Below, one piece after another: positions 26,341-35,431 of a stretch of 64,000 nt of DNA (within the stretch, counting starts at the first letter, position 1; every line of letters starts with the position of its first letter). The position numbers were made by a program, and so were the translations under genes. The stretch is from Burkholderiales bacterium (lineage in GTDB: Bacteria > Pseudomonadota > Gammaproteobacteria > Burkholderiales > Casimicrobiaceae), in the NCBI GenBank assembly GCA_016790165.1, contig JAEUPL010000025.1:1-64000 (forward strand). Reading direction: 5' to 3'. Below the pieces are notes generated by a model. The model saw nothing but the letters and a program-made list of their open reading frames with translations. It searched no databases and had not been told where the DNA came from.

Positions 26341-28294
26341 TCGTCACCTCGCTGGAACCCGACGGATTGGTCCGCACATACAACGCCATGAAAGCGCTGC
26401 CGTTGGCGACCAAACCTTGATATTCGCCCAGGTAGAAAGACGCCGGCTTGGGAGGAACCGTACTGAGCGGCGCCAGCGCGACGTCGAACGCAGACTCGAC
26501 CGTCGCGTCCCACCATGTAGAGCCATCCCCGGAGCGTGCAAGTCGCAATACAGCGGGTAACGGATCCGCCGTGGTGCCAGGCGACACCGCCTGAAATTCG
26601 TAATAGGTGACGCCGATGACGCCGTCTGTCCGTACTGCGACCGTCGGCGAGAACGCCGGGACGGTTTCGCGCGCATTGACGCGCACCGCCTGCGACCAGG
26701 TCTGTCCGCCGTCGCCACTGCGACTCAACACGATGCCATCAAACAATCCACCGCCCACGCGCGAATCCTGCCAAGCGACGTACAGGCGGTTGCCCGGCCC
26801 CGCAGTCGCCGAGAACGTGCCGGCGCTGTCACGCAAACGGCGGCTGCCATCCGGCGCGCGGGTCCCTGTCGATTTGGCTTGCGAGACGGTGACCGGTGCG
26901 CTCCACGTCGAGCCACCGTCGGTGGAACGAATCACGCGCAGCCACGGCCCGAGTAGCGCTGGATTCGGCGATACATCAACCACTTCCTGGAACACGTAGG
27001 CAAGGACACCGCTCGGCAACGACACCAGGCGCCCCGCAGTGAGGTGTGCGCCCAATGGCACGGAATAGATCGTGGCTGCGTTCTGCCAGTTGTTTCCAGC
27101 GTCCACCGTCCTGGCGAATTGCACATTCGTCCGGTAGGTCAGTTGGTCTGTTCTCCACCACGCGGCGTACGCTGCGCGCGGCGCAATGGCGTCGGCGACG
27201 ATCGCCGGATGGTCCACACTGAATGCCGTGGTCGGTTCCACGCTCAGGATCCCAGTCTCGTCCCAAGTGCGCCCGCCGTCACTGCTTCGCCCCAGCAGCA
27301 GAGAACTGCGAGCGTAGGTGGTTGCGAAATCACCACTCGACACGCTGGCCAGTTGAAACAGAGTGCCGCTGCCTGTCACGGCGGTGACGATCTCGTGCAT
27401 ACGTGCATAGTCACCCCCGTTTGCCGCCGTACCACCACTGCAACGCGTAAACGCGCCCCCGATCCTTTGCCAGGATAGACCGCCGTCAAAGCTGGCCATG
27501 CCCCCACCCCCGCGTGAGGCACCGTTCAGACCGGAGTCTTGCAGCCACACCGCGGACAAATGCTTCCGATTGGTCGGGTTAACTGCCAGTTGTGGCGAGG
27601 CTTGCGACCCCACGCGGGCGCTTCCGGTGGGCCAGTCGGCGGCACAGTTACCCGTGAGCACATAGCCGTTCGACAGGGGCGTTCGGTTCGACGATGTGGG
27701 GGCAATGGCACCGGCGTTGCCAGAGAACGCACAAAACGCAACACCTTCACCTGACCAGCCGGCGGCCGTCATGCCGGCGTAGTCAGTTGCCGACACGGTG
27801 TAGCGGTGATTCGGGGTGCGGCCATCTTTCCCCGCGCGGAAACTGCGGTAGACCGGCACAGCATAGGGCGCCGAACAGCTGCCGTTGACTGGCTTGCCGG
27901 CTGCGAACTCGCGGCCCTCGTCCACAAAACCGGAGGGAACATTGTTGCGTAGCGCAGCGCAATCGGTGTCCTCGCGACCGTAAAAGTGCGTGCGGACAAA
28001 CGGCGTGGCCTGGGACACAAAGAACCGACACAGCGAAATTTCGTCGGTGCCGGCGGCGGCTGAGGAATTGGCAATGAAGCTCGCGCCCGTGCGCACAAAA
28101 TCTCCACCGAGGCTGTCGAGCGAAATCTGCTCTATTTGCCGTCCAGTGATGAAGTACGCATCCAGCGCGACGTTGTAGTACTCAATTACGTTGAGCGACT
28201 GCGCACGGGCCGGGATGGACACCAAAGCGACCACGCTGATGCAACCAGCCGCAACCACTTGTGCAATCCGCCCGCAAGACTTTTTGATACGCAT
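26300..28294 (-). CDS. exported sialidase-fold protein with N-terminal DUF5648-like repeats (paralog 1)
   Basis: 664 aa. Signal peptide ('AQVVAAGCISVVALVSIPARA'). N-terminal repeats 'VIEYYNVALDAYFITG', 'THFYGREDTDCAALR' and 'VYRSFRAGKDGRTPNHRYTV' match paralog 2 closely. Then BNR-type motifs: 'SFDGGLSWQR', 'SSDGGRTWDET', 'STDGGSTWSAP', 'SGDGGQTWSQA'. It overlaps the next gene by 41 bases, implying tandem duplication within one transcription unit. Probably secreted. No enzymatic residue set was confirmed. Confidence 0.82.
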   Translation of the reverse strand: MRIKKSCGRIAQVVAAGCISVVALVSIPARAQSLNVIEYYNVALDAYFITGRQIEQISLDSLGGDFVRTGASFIANSSAAAGTDEISLCRFFVSQATPFVRTHFYGREDTDCAALRNNVPSGFVDEGREFAAGKPVNGSCSAPYAVPVYRSFRAGKDGRTPNHRYTVSATDYAGMTAAGWSGEGVAFCAFSGNAGAIAPTSSNRTPLSNGYVLTGNCAADWPTGSARVGSQASPQLAVNPTNRKHLSAVWLQDSGLNGASRGGGGMASFDGGLSWQRIGGAFTRCSGGTAANGGDYARMHEIVTAVTGSGTLFQLASVSSGDFATTYARSSLLLGRSSDGGRTWDETGILSVEPTTAFSVDHPAIVADAIAPRAAYAAWWRTDQLTYRTNVQFARTVDAGNNWQNAATIYSVPLGAHLTAGRLVSLPSGVLAYVFQEVVDVSPNPALLGPWLRVIRSTDGGSTWSAPVTVSQAKSTGTRAPDGSRRLRDSAGTFSATAGPGNRLYVAWQDSRVGGGLFDGIVLSRSGDGGQTWSQAVRVNARETVPAFSPTVAVRTDGVIGVTYYEFQAVSPGTTADPLPAVLRLARSGDGSTWWDATVESAFDVALAPLSTVPPKPASFYLGEYQGLVANGSAFMALYVRTNPSGSSEVTSVRVANLADGSLP

Positions 28295-28480
28295 AGGATT
28301 CGGTAGAGTTGACGCGCGCCACGCGTGTGCCGCGCCGCGAAGACACAAACGGGCGCAAAGCACAGCGCCGTCACCAGCCTCAGACAGATGCGGTCCGGGC
28401 AGACGGTGGGGACTCACTAGACTTTATGAATTTACACTGTTCAGTCTATTTTCGCCAGCCTGAGCGCTGCCTGAACACTC

Positions 28481-28972
28481 GTGGACACCCCTACCCTGCT
28501 CTGGATTGCTGCCATTGTGCTCATCATCGTTGGTGTTGCGGGCACTGTACTCCCCGCGTTGCCGGGGACGATTCTGGTGCTGGCCGGCATTGTCCTTGGC
28601 GCATGGATTGACGGTTTCTCGCGCGTACCTGGCTGGATCGTCGCGCTCATTGCCGTGCTTGCGGTGTTGGCCTGGGCCACCGACTACGTGGCGACGGTGC
28701 TGGGCGCGAAACGAGTCGGCGCCAGTACGCTCGCCATCGTTGGCGCCGCGCTGGGCACGCTCGCCGGGATTTTCATGGGGCTGGTCGGCGTCGTGTTCAT
28801 GCCATTCGTCGGTGCCATGGCCGGTGAATACCTCGCACAACGAAACGCGCCGCGTGCGGCAAAGGTAGGGCTCGCCACCTGGCTCGGGTTGCTGATCGGC
28901 ACGGTCGTCAAACTCGTGCTCGTCTTCATGATGATCGGAATATTTGTCGCGTCACTGCTGTTGACCCGTTAG
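28481..28972 (+). CDS. DUF456 membrane protein
   Basis: 163 aa, GTG start. Three or four hydrophobic segments: 'LLWIAAIVLIIVGVAGTVLP', 'PGTILVLAGIVLGAWIDGF', 'GTLAGIFMGLVGVVFMPF' and 'LLIGTVVKLVLVFMMIGIF'. The pattern 'VLPALPGTILVLAG' and the Gly-zipper region identify DUF456. Function unknown. Convergent with hisF, 39 bases apart, at the place where hisI and hisE would be expected in many relatives. Confidence 0.85.
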   Translation: MDTPTLLWIAAIVLIIVGVAGTVLPALPGTILVLAGIVLGAWIDGFSRVPGWIVALIAVLAVLAWATDYVATVLGAKRVGASTLAIVGAALGTLAGIFMGLVGVVFMPFVGAMAGEYLAQRNAPRAAKVGLATWLGLLIGTVVKLVLVFMMIGIFVASLLLTR

Positions 28973-29011
28973 GCCGAATCTGGCCCCACTTGTCGCTGCA
29001 GGCGCAGGTCG

Positions 29012-29770
29012 CTAGCGGACGCGAATCCCAGCTGCCCGCATCATTGCTTTAGCTTCGCCCACCGTGTGCTCGCCGTAGTGAAAGATGCTCGCTGCGAGCA
29101 CGGCATCGGCCCCTCCGCCCAGCACGCCGTCCACCAAATGCTGTAGATTGCCCACCCCGCCCGAGGCGATCACGGGGATGCTCACGGCGTCGGCGATCGC
29201 TCGGGTGAGTTCGAGGTCGAACCCAATTTTTGCGCCGTCGCGGTCCATGCTGGTGAGCAGGATTTCCCCGGCACCGCGATCCGCCACCTCGCGCGCCCAT
29301 GCGACGGCGTCCTTGCCCGTCGCCGTGCGCCCGCCGTGCACGAAAACTTCCCAGCCGTTGCCGTCGGTGCGCTTCTTGGCATCGATCGCGGCGACCACGC
29401 ATTGGGCGCCGTAGAAATGGCTGGCCTCGTTGAATATCTGCGGGTTGTTGACGCCCGCCGTGTTGATGCTCACCTTGTCGGCACCCGCATTCAGCAGGGG
29501 GCGCAGGTCTTCAGCAGTCTTTACGCCACCGCCGACGGTGAGCGGGATGAATACTTGTGAGGCGACGCGTTCGATCAGGTCGTAAAGCAGGCCGCGCGCT
29601 TCAACGCTGGCGGTGATATCCAGAAAACAGAGCTCGTCAGCGCCCTGATCGTTGTAGCGCTTCGCCACCTCGACCGGATCACCGGCATCGCGTAGGCCGA
29701 CGAAGTTGACGCCCTTGACGACGCGGCCGTCCTTGATGTCGAGACAGGGGATGATTCGCTTGCAGAGCAT
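29012..29770 (-). CDS. hisF: imidazole glycerol phosphate synthase subunit HisF
   Basis: 252 aa cyclase subunit. '[20 protein letters not shown]', 'SVNTAGV'-type ('[12 protein letters not shown]'), '[19 protein letters not shown]' and '[17 protein letters not shown]' are conserved, including catalytic Asp residues in 'CLDIKDG' and 'TSMDRDG'. With HisH it converts PRFAR and glutamine to imidazole glycerol phosphate and AICAR. Last his gene of the cluster here; hisI/hisE do not follow. Confidence 0.97.
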   Translation of the reverse strand: MLCKRIIPCLDIKDGRVVKGVNFVGLRDAGDPVEVAKRYNDQGADELCFLDITASVEARGLLYDLIERVASQVFIPLTVGGGVKTAEDLRPLLNAGADKVSINTAGVNNPQIFNEASHFYGAQCVVAAIDAKKRTDGNGWEVFVHGGRTATGKDAVAWAREVADRGAGEILLTSMDRDGAKIGFDLELTRAIADAVSIPVIASGGVGNLQHLVDGVLGGGADAVLAASIFHYGEHTVGEAKAMMRAAGIRVR

Positions 29771-29779
29771 GGGCGGCAG

Positions 29780-30172
29780 CTACGCGGCAGGAGCACCGAC
29801 AGTCGCATTGTGCTTCTCAATCAACGAGAGCCGGAGCCGTATCAACATGCGCAAAATTTGCAGCAACTCAGCAATCGGCGCTGCGGACTCATCAACGAGA
29901 CCCGAACGAATCGCCACCTCCAGATTCGCCTCCACCTCAGTGGTCGAGGCGATCGCCTGATTTACGAAGCCGATGAAGTCGGTCGGCGTTGCCACCGCCG
30001 CACCGGCCGCGACGTTCGCCGCAATGGCGGTTGATGCACGACGCAACTCGGCGGCAATCCCCCACTGCTCTTGCGCCGGGAATTGCGCTACCAGTCGGTG
30101 CAGGTGATGCGCGAACTCCACACTTCGTTGCCACACCACCAAATCGCGGTGTGAACGAAATTCGCTGGTCAT
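29780..30172 (-). CDS. four-helix bundle protein (23S rRNA intervening-sequence family)
   Basis: 130 aa from ATG with AGGAG. 'SHRDLVVWQRSVEFAHHLH', 'AELRRASTAIAANVAAGAA', 'FIGFVNQAIASTTEVEANLE' and 'LLQILRMLIRLRLSL' are the signatures of the S23/IVS four-helix bundle family. Such proteins occur inside rRNA intervening sequences or as stray genes. Here it is inserted, in frame with the operon's direction, between hisA (32-base gap) and hisF (9-base gap). The role is unknown. Confidence 0.88.
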   Translation of the reverse strand: MTSEFRSHRDLVVWQRSVEFAHHLHRLVAQFPAQEQWGIAAELRRASTAIAANVAAGAAVATPTDFIGFVNQAIASTTEVEANLEVAIRSGLVDESAAPIAELLQILRMLIRLRLSLIEKHNATVGAPAA

Positions 30173-30204
30173 GACGATCAGACTCCTGTGCAAAAAATGG
30201 GCGG

Positions 30205-30933
30205 CTAGCGCAGCGCGGCAACGGCGGCCGCGAAATCGAGCGTGCCCTCATAGAGCGCCCGCCCGCAAACCACGCCGGCAATGCCGTCAGCTTCATGCGG
30301 CTTCAGCAGCTTGATGTGCTCGACATTGTGGATGCCGCCCGAGGCGTACACCGGCACTCGCAGCGGCTGGGCAAGGCGAACCGTGGCCTCGATGTTGATG
30401 CCGGTGCCCATGCCGTCGCGACCGATGTCGGTGTAAATGATGCCTTCGATACCGTAGTCCTCGAAACGCTTGCCGAGGTCCAGCGCGTCGTGACCAGTGA
30501 GCTTGCTCCAGCCGTCGGTGGCGACCTTGCCGTCCTTGGCGTCGAGGCCGACAATGACGGTGCTCGGGAAGGCGTTGCAGGCGTCGTGCAGGAAGCCGGG
30601 ATTCTTCACCGCGGCGGTACCGATGATGACGTAGTTGATGCCGTCGTCGAGATAGCGCTCGATGGTGTCGAGATCGCGAATGCCGCCGCCGAGCTGCACG
30701 TCAATGTCTTCACCCACTTCGGCGAGGATTGCCTTGATCGCGCCCTCGTTCACCGGCTTGCCGGCGAAGGCACCGTTCAAGTCGACGAGGTGCAGCCGGG
30801 TCGCGCCTTGATCGACCCAGTGTCGCGCCATCGCAGCGGGGTCTTCCGAGAACACGGTGACGTTGTCCATATCGCCCTGACGCAGGCGGACACAACGACC
30901 ATCTTTGAGATCAATCGCGGGGATGACAAGCAT
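30205..30933 (-). CDS. hisA: phosphoribosylformimino-5-aminoimidazole carboxamide ribotide isomerase HisA
   Basis: 242 aa, a half-barrel duplicated fold like HisF. '[20 protein letters not shown]', '[13 protein letters not shown]', '[17 protein letters not shown]' and '[18 protein letters not shown]' carry the catalytic Asp pair and phosphate loops. It converts ProFAR to PRFAR. Located between hisH and the four-helix-bundle gene. Confidence 0.97.
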   Translation of the reverse strand: MLVIPAIDLKDGRCVRLRQGDMDNVTVFSEDPAAMARHWVDQGATRLHLVDLNGAFAGKPVNEGAIKAILAEVGEDIDVQLGGGIRDLDTIERYLDDGINYVIIGTAAVKNPGFLHDACNAFPSTVIVGLDAKDGKVATDGWSKLTGHDALDLGKRFEDYGIEGIIYTDIGRDGMGTGINIEATVRLAQPLRVPVYASGGIHNVEHIKLLKPHEADGIAGVVCGRALYEGTLDFAAAVAALR

Positions 30934-30992
30934 GGGATTGAGTGAGAAAGACGCAGCGCAGAAAGCGCAGTTTCGGAAAGTGGGGGATGACC

Positions 30993-31643
30993 TTAGGCCG
31001 TTCCGTTCCAGGTGGAGAAGTTCTTGAGCACCCGCAAACCGGCGTCGGCGCTCTTTTCAGGGTGGAACTGTACCGCAAATAGGTTGGCCCGTGCTGCGGC
31101 AACGCAAACCGGATCGGGGTAGTTTGCGGTGGCCGCCACCAGCGCGTTCTGCGTGGGGACAGCGTAGAAACTGTGCGCGAAGTAGAACGCGCTGCCTTCG
31201 GAGACGCCCGCCCAGCAGGGATGCTCGCGCGCGTGCGCCGGAAAGCTGACCGGATTCCAGCCCATGTGGGGCACCTTGAGCGCGCCACCGTCGTGGTCGC
31301 GATGCTGCCGCGGAAACCGCACGCAGCGGCCGGGCAGATAACCGAGCGCCAGAATATCGCCCTCCTCGGTGCTCTCGAACAGCATTTGCAGGCCGAGGCA
31401 GACGCCGAAAAACGGACGGTCTTTCGACGCGGCCCACAGCACATCGCGCAGGCCGGACGCATTGAGTGCGGCCATGCTCTCCGGCATCGCCGCCTGACCG
31501 GGCAATACCACGCGATCGGCGGCGGCGATCTCTTCCGCGTTACTGGTGATCATCACCCGCTGGTCCGGTGCGACGTGCGCGAACGCCTTGGCCACCGAGC
31601 GCAGATTGCCCATGCCGTAGTCGACGATGGCGATGGTTTGCAT
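30993..31643 (-). CDS. hisH: imidazole glycerol phosphate synthase glutaminase subunit HisH
   Basis: 216 aa class I glutamine amidotransferase. '[18 protein letters not shown]', '[13 protein letters not shown]', the nucleophile loop '[13 protein letters not shown]' (Cys) and the His/Glu pair in '[13 protein letters not shown]' are intact. It supplies ammonia to HisF. Nine bases downstream of hisB. Confidence 0.97.
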   Translation of the reverse strand: MQTIAIVDYGMGNLRSVAKAFAHVAPDQRVMITSNAEEIAAADRVVLPGQAAMPESMAALNASGLRDVLWAASKDRPFFGVCLGLQMLFESTEEGDILALGYLPGRCVRFPRQHRDHDGGALKVPHMGWNPVSFPAHAREHPCWAGVSEGSAFYFAHSFYAVPTQNALVAATANYPDPVCVAAARANLFAVQFHPEKSADAGLRVLKNFSTWNGTA

Positions 31644-31652
31644 ACGCCCGGC

Positions 31653-32255
31653 CTACAGCACGCCCTTGGTAGACACCACCACACCGGCTGCGCGCGCATC
31701 GCGCTCACAGGCGACGCGCAGCGCGCGTGCGAATGCCTTGAACACTGTCTCACACTGATGGTGAGCGTTATCGCCACGCAGGTTGTCGATGTGCAGCGTC
31801 ACGAGGGCATGGTTCACGAAGCCCTGAAAAAACTCGTGGGTGAGATCAACATCGAAGGTGCCGATCATCGCCCGGGTGAAGGGCACATGAAACTCAAGCC
31901 CCGGACGACCGGACAGATCAACCACCACGCGCGACAGCGCTTCATCCAGCGGCACATACGAGTGCCCGTAGCGGTTAATACCGGCCTTGTCGCCCACCGC
32001 CTGCCTGAACGCTTGACCCAGGGTGATGCCGATGTCTTCCACCGTGTGGTGAGCATCGATATGCAAGTCACCCTTGGCGTGCACCGTCACGTCCATCATG
32101 CCGTGCCGCGCCAGCTGGTCCAGCATGTGGTCGAGAAATGGCACCCCGGTTTGCAGATCCGCTTTGCCAGTGCCATCCAGATTGATGGCGACGGCGATCT
32201 GCGTTTCCTTGGTATTGCGCTCGACGGTCGCGGCGCGGGCGGCAGAGGTATTCAT
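31653..32255 (-). CDS. hisB: imidazoleglycerol-phosphate dehydratase HisB
   Basis: 200 aa, the monofunctional dehydratase without the N-terminal histidinol phosphatase domain. Metal-site motifs '[19 protein letters not shown]', '[15 protein letters not shown]' and '[15 protein letters not shown]' are present. It dehydrates imidazole glycerol phosphate. A 19-bp palindrome separates it from hisC. Confidence 0.97.
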   Translation of the reverse strand: MNTSAARAATVERNTKETQIAVAINLDGTGKADLQTGVPFLDHMLDQLARHGMMDVTVHAKGDLHIDAHHTVEDIGITLGQAFRQAVGDKAGINRYGHSYVPLDEALSRVVVDLSGRPGLEFHVPFTRAMIGTFDVDLTHEFFQGFVNHALVTLHIDNLRGDNAHHQCETVFKAFARALRVACERDARAAGVVVSTKGVL

Positions 32256-32264
32256 GGGTTCTAT

Positions 32265-32283
32265 TGTAGGAGCGGCTCCTACA
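32265..32283. repeat. 19-bp palindrome at the hisC 3' end
   Basis: TGTAGGAGC-G-GCTCCTACA, perfect 9-base arms. It contains the hisC stop codon (32279-32281) and fills the short gap before hisB. The left arm resembles the GTAGGAGCGGC core of REP elements known from pseudomonads. It could form a short hairpin in the his mRNA. Confidence 0.6.
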
Positions 32284-33373
32284 GGATTTCCTTCAGGGCG
32301 TTGATGAGCGCATCCATCTCGGCAGGAATGCCGACCGAGATCCGCAGCGTGTTGGCCATCAGCGGGTGCATGGCGGAAAGGTTGCGCACCAGAATGCCGC
32401 GCGCCTTGAGCGCCTCGAACACGGCCGCGGAATCGGCGAACCGCGCCAGCACAAAGTTGGCCTTCGACGGGAACGGGGTGACGCCGGGCAACTTCTGCAA
32501 TTCAACGAACAGGCGCTCGCGCTCCGCCACCATCAGCGCGGCGTGGCGCTTGAGCTCGTCGTAATGATCGAGGATCACCGTCGCGGCGACCTGCTGCAAT
32601 ACGCTCACATTGAACGGCGCGCGTACCTTGTCGATCTGATTGATCCACTCCGGCGCGCCGAACAGGTAGCCCAGGCGAACACCGGCAAGGCCGATCTTTG
32701 AGAGCGTGCGCATAACAAGCACATTCGGGAATTCGTTCAGTCGCGACGCCCACGAGCGACCCGCAAACGGCTCATACGCTTCGTCGATGATGACCAGCCC
32801 TGGCGCTGCGCGCACGATCGCTTCGATCTGCTCGTCGCCGTAGCTGTTGCCCGTCGGGTTATTCGGGTAGACCAGCCAGATGAGCTTTGGCTGCTCCCGC
32901 GCAATCGCCGCGAGCGTTGCGTCGAGGTTGAGCGAAAAATCGGCGTTGAGCGAAACACCGACGTAACGGCCCGCGCAGGCCACTGCGGCATTGCGGAACA
33001 CCGCGAACGAAGGCTCCAGCGACAGCACGGTGCCGCCGCCCGCGACCGCCGCCTGCGACACCATCGCGATCACTTCGTCCGACCCCGAACCGAGCAGCAG
33101 GCCATGCTCCGGCGCGATATCCAGCTTCTCGCGCAGTTTGGCTTTCAACGCCGGGGCGGCAGGATCGGGATAGCGATTGAACGCGGCATCGGCGACCGCG
33201 TGCGCCACGGCCTCGCGCATCGCCGCCGAGGTGGCGGTGTTGTTGGCGACGTCGAGGTGGTTGTCCTCCATCAGCTCGATCTTGATCCCGGTCCACGGCG
33301 GCGTCACGGGGTAGGCCTTAACGGCCTGCACTTCGGGGCGAATGGTCTTGGTAATGAATTCGGCAGTATTCAT
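32279..33373 (-). CDS. hisC: histidinol-phosphate aminotransferase HisC
   Basis: 364 aa, PLP-dependent fold type I. '[16 protein letters not shown]', '[16 protein letters not shown]', '[16 protein letters not shown]' and the lysine segment '[19 protein letters not shown]' are all present. ATG preceded by GGAG. Its last codons run into a perfect palindrome. Confidence 0.96.
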   Translation of the reverse strand: MNTAEFITKTIRPEVQAVKAYPVTPPWTGIKIELMEDNHLDVANNTATSAAMREAVAHAVADAAFNRYPDPAAPALKAKLREKLDIAPEHGLLLGSGSDEVIAMVSQAAVAGGGTVLSLEPSFAVFRNAAVACAGRYVGVSLNADFSLNLDATLAAIAREQPKLIWLVYPNNPTGNSYGDEQIEAIVRAAPGLVIIDEAYEPFAGRSWASRLNEFPNVLVMRTLSKIGLAGVRLGYLFGAPEWINQIDKVRAPFNVSVLQQVAATVILDHYDELKRHAALMVAERERLFVELQKLPGVTPFPSKANFVLARFADSAAVFEALKARGILVRNLSAMHPLMANTLRISVGIPAEMDALINALKEIL

Positions 33374-33423
33374 GGGGACTCCGGTCGTTCCGCACGTCCG
33401 TCGGGCGGACGCAAGTGGGCAGA

Positions 33424-34722
33424 CTACTCGTTGCGCAACTCAGCCGCCCGCGCATGCGCCGGCAAGCCTTCGGCGTAGGCCAGCGTTGCAGCGGCTTTGC
33501 CGAGCGTGGCAGCCCCCTGCGCGGACGCGAAAATCAGGCTGGTGCGCTTCTGGAAGTCATACACGCCAAGCGGTGACGAGAAGCGCGCCGAGCGCGACGT
33601 GGGCAGCACGTGATTGGTGCCGGCCACGTAATCGCCCAGCGACTCGCTGCTGCCATAGCCCATGAAGATCGCGCCGGCGTGACGCAGGTGCGGCAGCAGC
33701 GCCTCCGGATCGGCGACGGACAGTTCGAGGTGCTCCGGCGCGATGCGATTGCTGATGTCACACGCCTCTTCGAGCGAACGCGTTTTGACCATCGCCCCAC
33801 GGCCCGCGAGCGAGGCCGCGATGATGTCCTTTCGCGGCATGGTCGGTAGCAGTCTTTCGATGCTCGCCTGTACGGCGGCAAGGAGCGCTTCGCTCGGGGT
33901 GAGCAGGATCGACTGCGCCACTTCGTCGTGCTCCGCCTGCGAAAACAGATCCATCGCCACCCAGTCCGGATTCGCGCCGTCGTCGGCGATGACGAGAATT
34001 TCCGACGGCCCGGCAATCATGTCGATGCCCACGATGCCGAACACGCGGCGCTTGGCGGCCGCGACGTAAGCGTTGCCGGGACCGACGATCTTGTCCACGG
34101 CGGGCACCGTGGCGGTGCCGAAGGCCAGCGCCCCCACCGCTTGCGCGCCGCCGATGGTGAAGGCGCGGTCCACGCCGGCCAGATGCGCGGCGGCGAGCAC
34201 GGTCGGGTTCTTCACACCGTCCGGCGTCGGCACCACCATGACCACTTCCCGCACGCCGGCCACTTTGGCGGGCACCGCGTTCATCAGCAGCGATGACGGA
34301 TACGCCGCCTTGCCACCGGGCACGTACAGGCCCACGCGGTCCAGCGGCGTCACTTTCACGCCGAGCTGCGTGCCATCGGCCTCGTTGTAGCGCCAGCTCT
34401 CCGCGATCTGGCGGCGGTGATAGGCCTCGATGCGGTCGCGCGCCAGCGTCAGCGCGGCTTTCAGTTCGTCGTCCAGCGCGTCAAACGCCGCCTTCATTTC
34501 GGACTTCGAAAGCTCCAGCGCCGCCACCGACGGCGCCTGTGCATCGCTCAGGCGGTCGAACTTGCGCGTGTACGCCAGCACCGCCGCGTCGCCCCGCGTG
34601 CGCACGTCCGCGAGGATGTCCGCCACCGCACGATCTACGCCCTCGTCCAGCGCACCCGCGTGATGCGTCAGCGCATCCAGCGAGGCGAGGAAATCGGGGG
34701 CAGAGGAATCGAGTAGCTTCAT
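33424..34722 (-). CDS. hisD: histidinol dehydrogenase HisD
   Basis: 432 aa from ATG 34722; the longer upstream frame is not family-like. '[20 protein letters not shown]', '[16 protein letters not shown]', '[19 protein letters not shown]', '[15 protein letters not shown]', '[10 protein letters not shown]' and '[20 protein letters not shown]' give the zinc and catalytic residues. It oxidises histidinol to histidine. In relatives it follows hisG directly; here about 6.3 kb of foreign genes intervene, so it needs its own promoter. Confidence 0.97.
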   Translation of the reverse strand: MKLLDSSAPDFLASLDALTHHAGALDEGVDRAVADILADVRTRGDAAVLAYTRKFDRLSDAQAPSVAALELSKSEMKAAFDALDDELKAALTLARDRIEAYHRRQIAESWRYNEADGTQLGVKVTPLDRVGLYVPGGKAAYPSSLLMNAVPAKVAGVREVVMVVPTPDGVKNPTVLAAAHLAGVDRAFTIGGAQAVGALAFGTATVPAVDKIVGPGNAYVAAAKRRVFGIVGIDMIAGPSEILVIADDGANPDWVAMDLFSQAEHDEVAQSILLTPSEALLAAVQASIERLLPTMPRKDIIAASLAGRGAMVKTRSLEEACDISNRIAPEHLELSVADPEALLPHLRHAGAIFMGYGSSESLGDYVAGTNHVLPTSRSARFSSPLGVYDFQKRTSLIFASAQGAATLGKAAATLAYAEGLPAHARAAELRNE

Positions 34723-34737
34723 TGGGAGTCGGTTAAC

Positions 34738-34843
34738 GGCTTTTTGTTGAAAGCCACATTCGGTAGCCGTTTCGCGCCACTTGCAACGCAATGTCGACAT
34801 ACCGCAAAAACAAGCTGCAGCGCTCACGCAGACGCCGAATGTG
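34738..34843. repeat. inverted repeats upstream of hisD, at the island edge
   Basis: A 6-bp hairpin GGCTTT-TTGTTG-AAAGCC (34738-34755) lies just before hisD. Overlapping it, CCACATTCGG (34754-34763) is repeated exactly in inverse as CCGAATGTGG (34834-34843), 70 bases away. They mark the left boundary of the inserted island. Function unknown; they could be remnants of insertion ends or hisD control sites. Confidence 0.45.
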
Positions 34844-34940
34844 GTCAAAAGCTGATGACGGCAGCCGGGTCTAACTTCGGGAAACGCGTCGTGAAGGCAC
34901 CAAGCGCTGGCCCCAGGGAATTTTACGGTGCGGCGCAACA

Positions 34941-35228
34941 TGCCGCGAAGAAATCCGCATACGAGTCACCGCGAACGAAGCCAAGAACCGGTTTGGGAGC
35001 CTCTGCGCCCAGGCGAAGCGAGAACGGGTGTTTGTCGAAAAGTCCGGGCAGCTCGACACGGTGACTCTGTCGGCCGAGCACTACCTCGCGTTGCAGGCTG
35101 TGGGTGACAAGGCCAGCCGCGCCGCGCGCAAGCGCGCCTTCGAGGCCGAGTTCGGCGAGTGGATTGCAGCGCAGAACACCCGCGATGAGGCCGACGGCAT
35201 CCCCGGCGCCGACCTTCGCCCTTGCTAA
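34941..35228 (+). pseudogene. antitoxin-like gene lacking a usable start
   Basis: The plus frame reads '[20 protein letters not shown]', 'VFVEKSGQLDTVTLSAEHYL' and 'AEFGEWIAAQNTRDEADGI', like Phd/YefM-type DNA-binding antitoxins with a CcdA-like C-terminus. No ATG, GTG or TTG lies in frame upstream of the conserved start; an ATG at 34940 is out of frame by one, suggesting a 1-base frameshift. GTG 35028 would drop the DNA-binding part. Probably inactivated. Confidence 0.6.
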
Positions 35229-35250
35229 TTGCGCGAGGGCACAGTACGAC

Positions 35251-35391
35251 ATGTTTGCCAACCCGCGCCAAAGCGCGGCGGAGGGCATCCCCTACGGGGT
35301 CGTCATTCAGAACGACTTGCTCGACGCCCTGGCCACCGGCATGACCCTCCCGCTGGTGTCGGCAAGGGATGCGGTGCTGGCGGGGTTTTGA
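35251..35391 (+). pseudogene. truncated CcdB-like toxin gene
   Basis: 46 codons reading 'QYDMFANPRQSAAEGIPYGV' (including upstream codons) and 'VIQNDLLDALATGMTLPLVS', as in the first half of CcdB-type gyrase poisons, which are about 100 aa. The C-terminal half with the conserved end is missing; the frame closes just before the mod gene. With the antitoxin remnant upstream it is a decayed toxin-antitoxin pair. Confidence 0.6.
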
Positions 35392-35431
35392 CCGAGTGCC
35401 CGCAAGCGGCGGCTTGGGGATAATGCAGGGC

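Noticed and set aside
31173-32564. 463-codon plus-strand open frame across hisH, hisB and hisC
   Set aside because: It crosses three well-supported minus-strand genes and resembles no protein.
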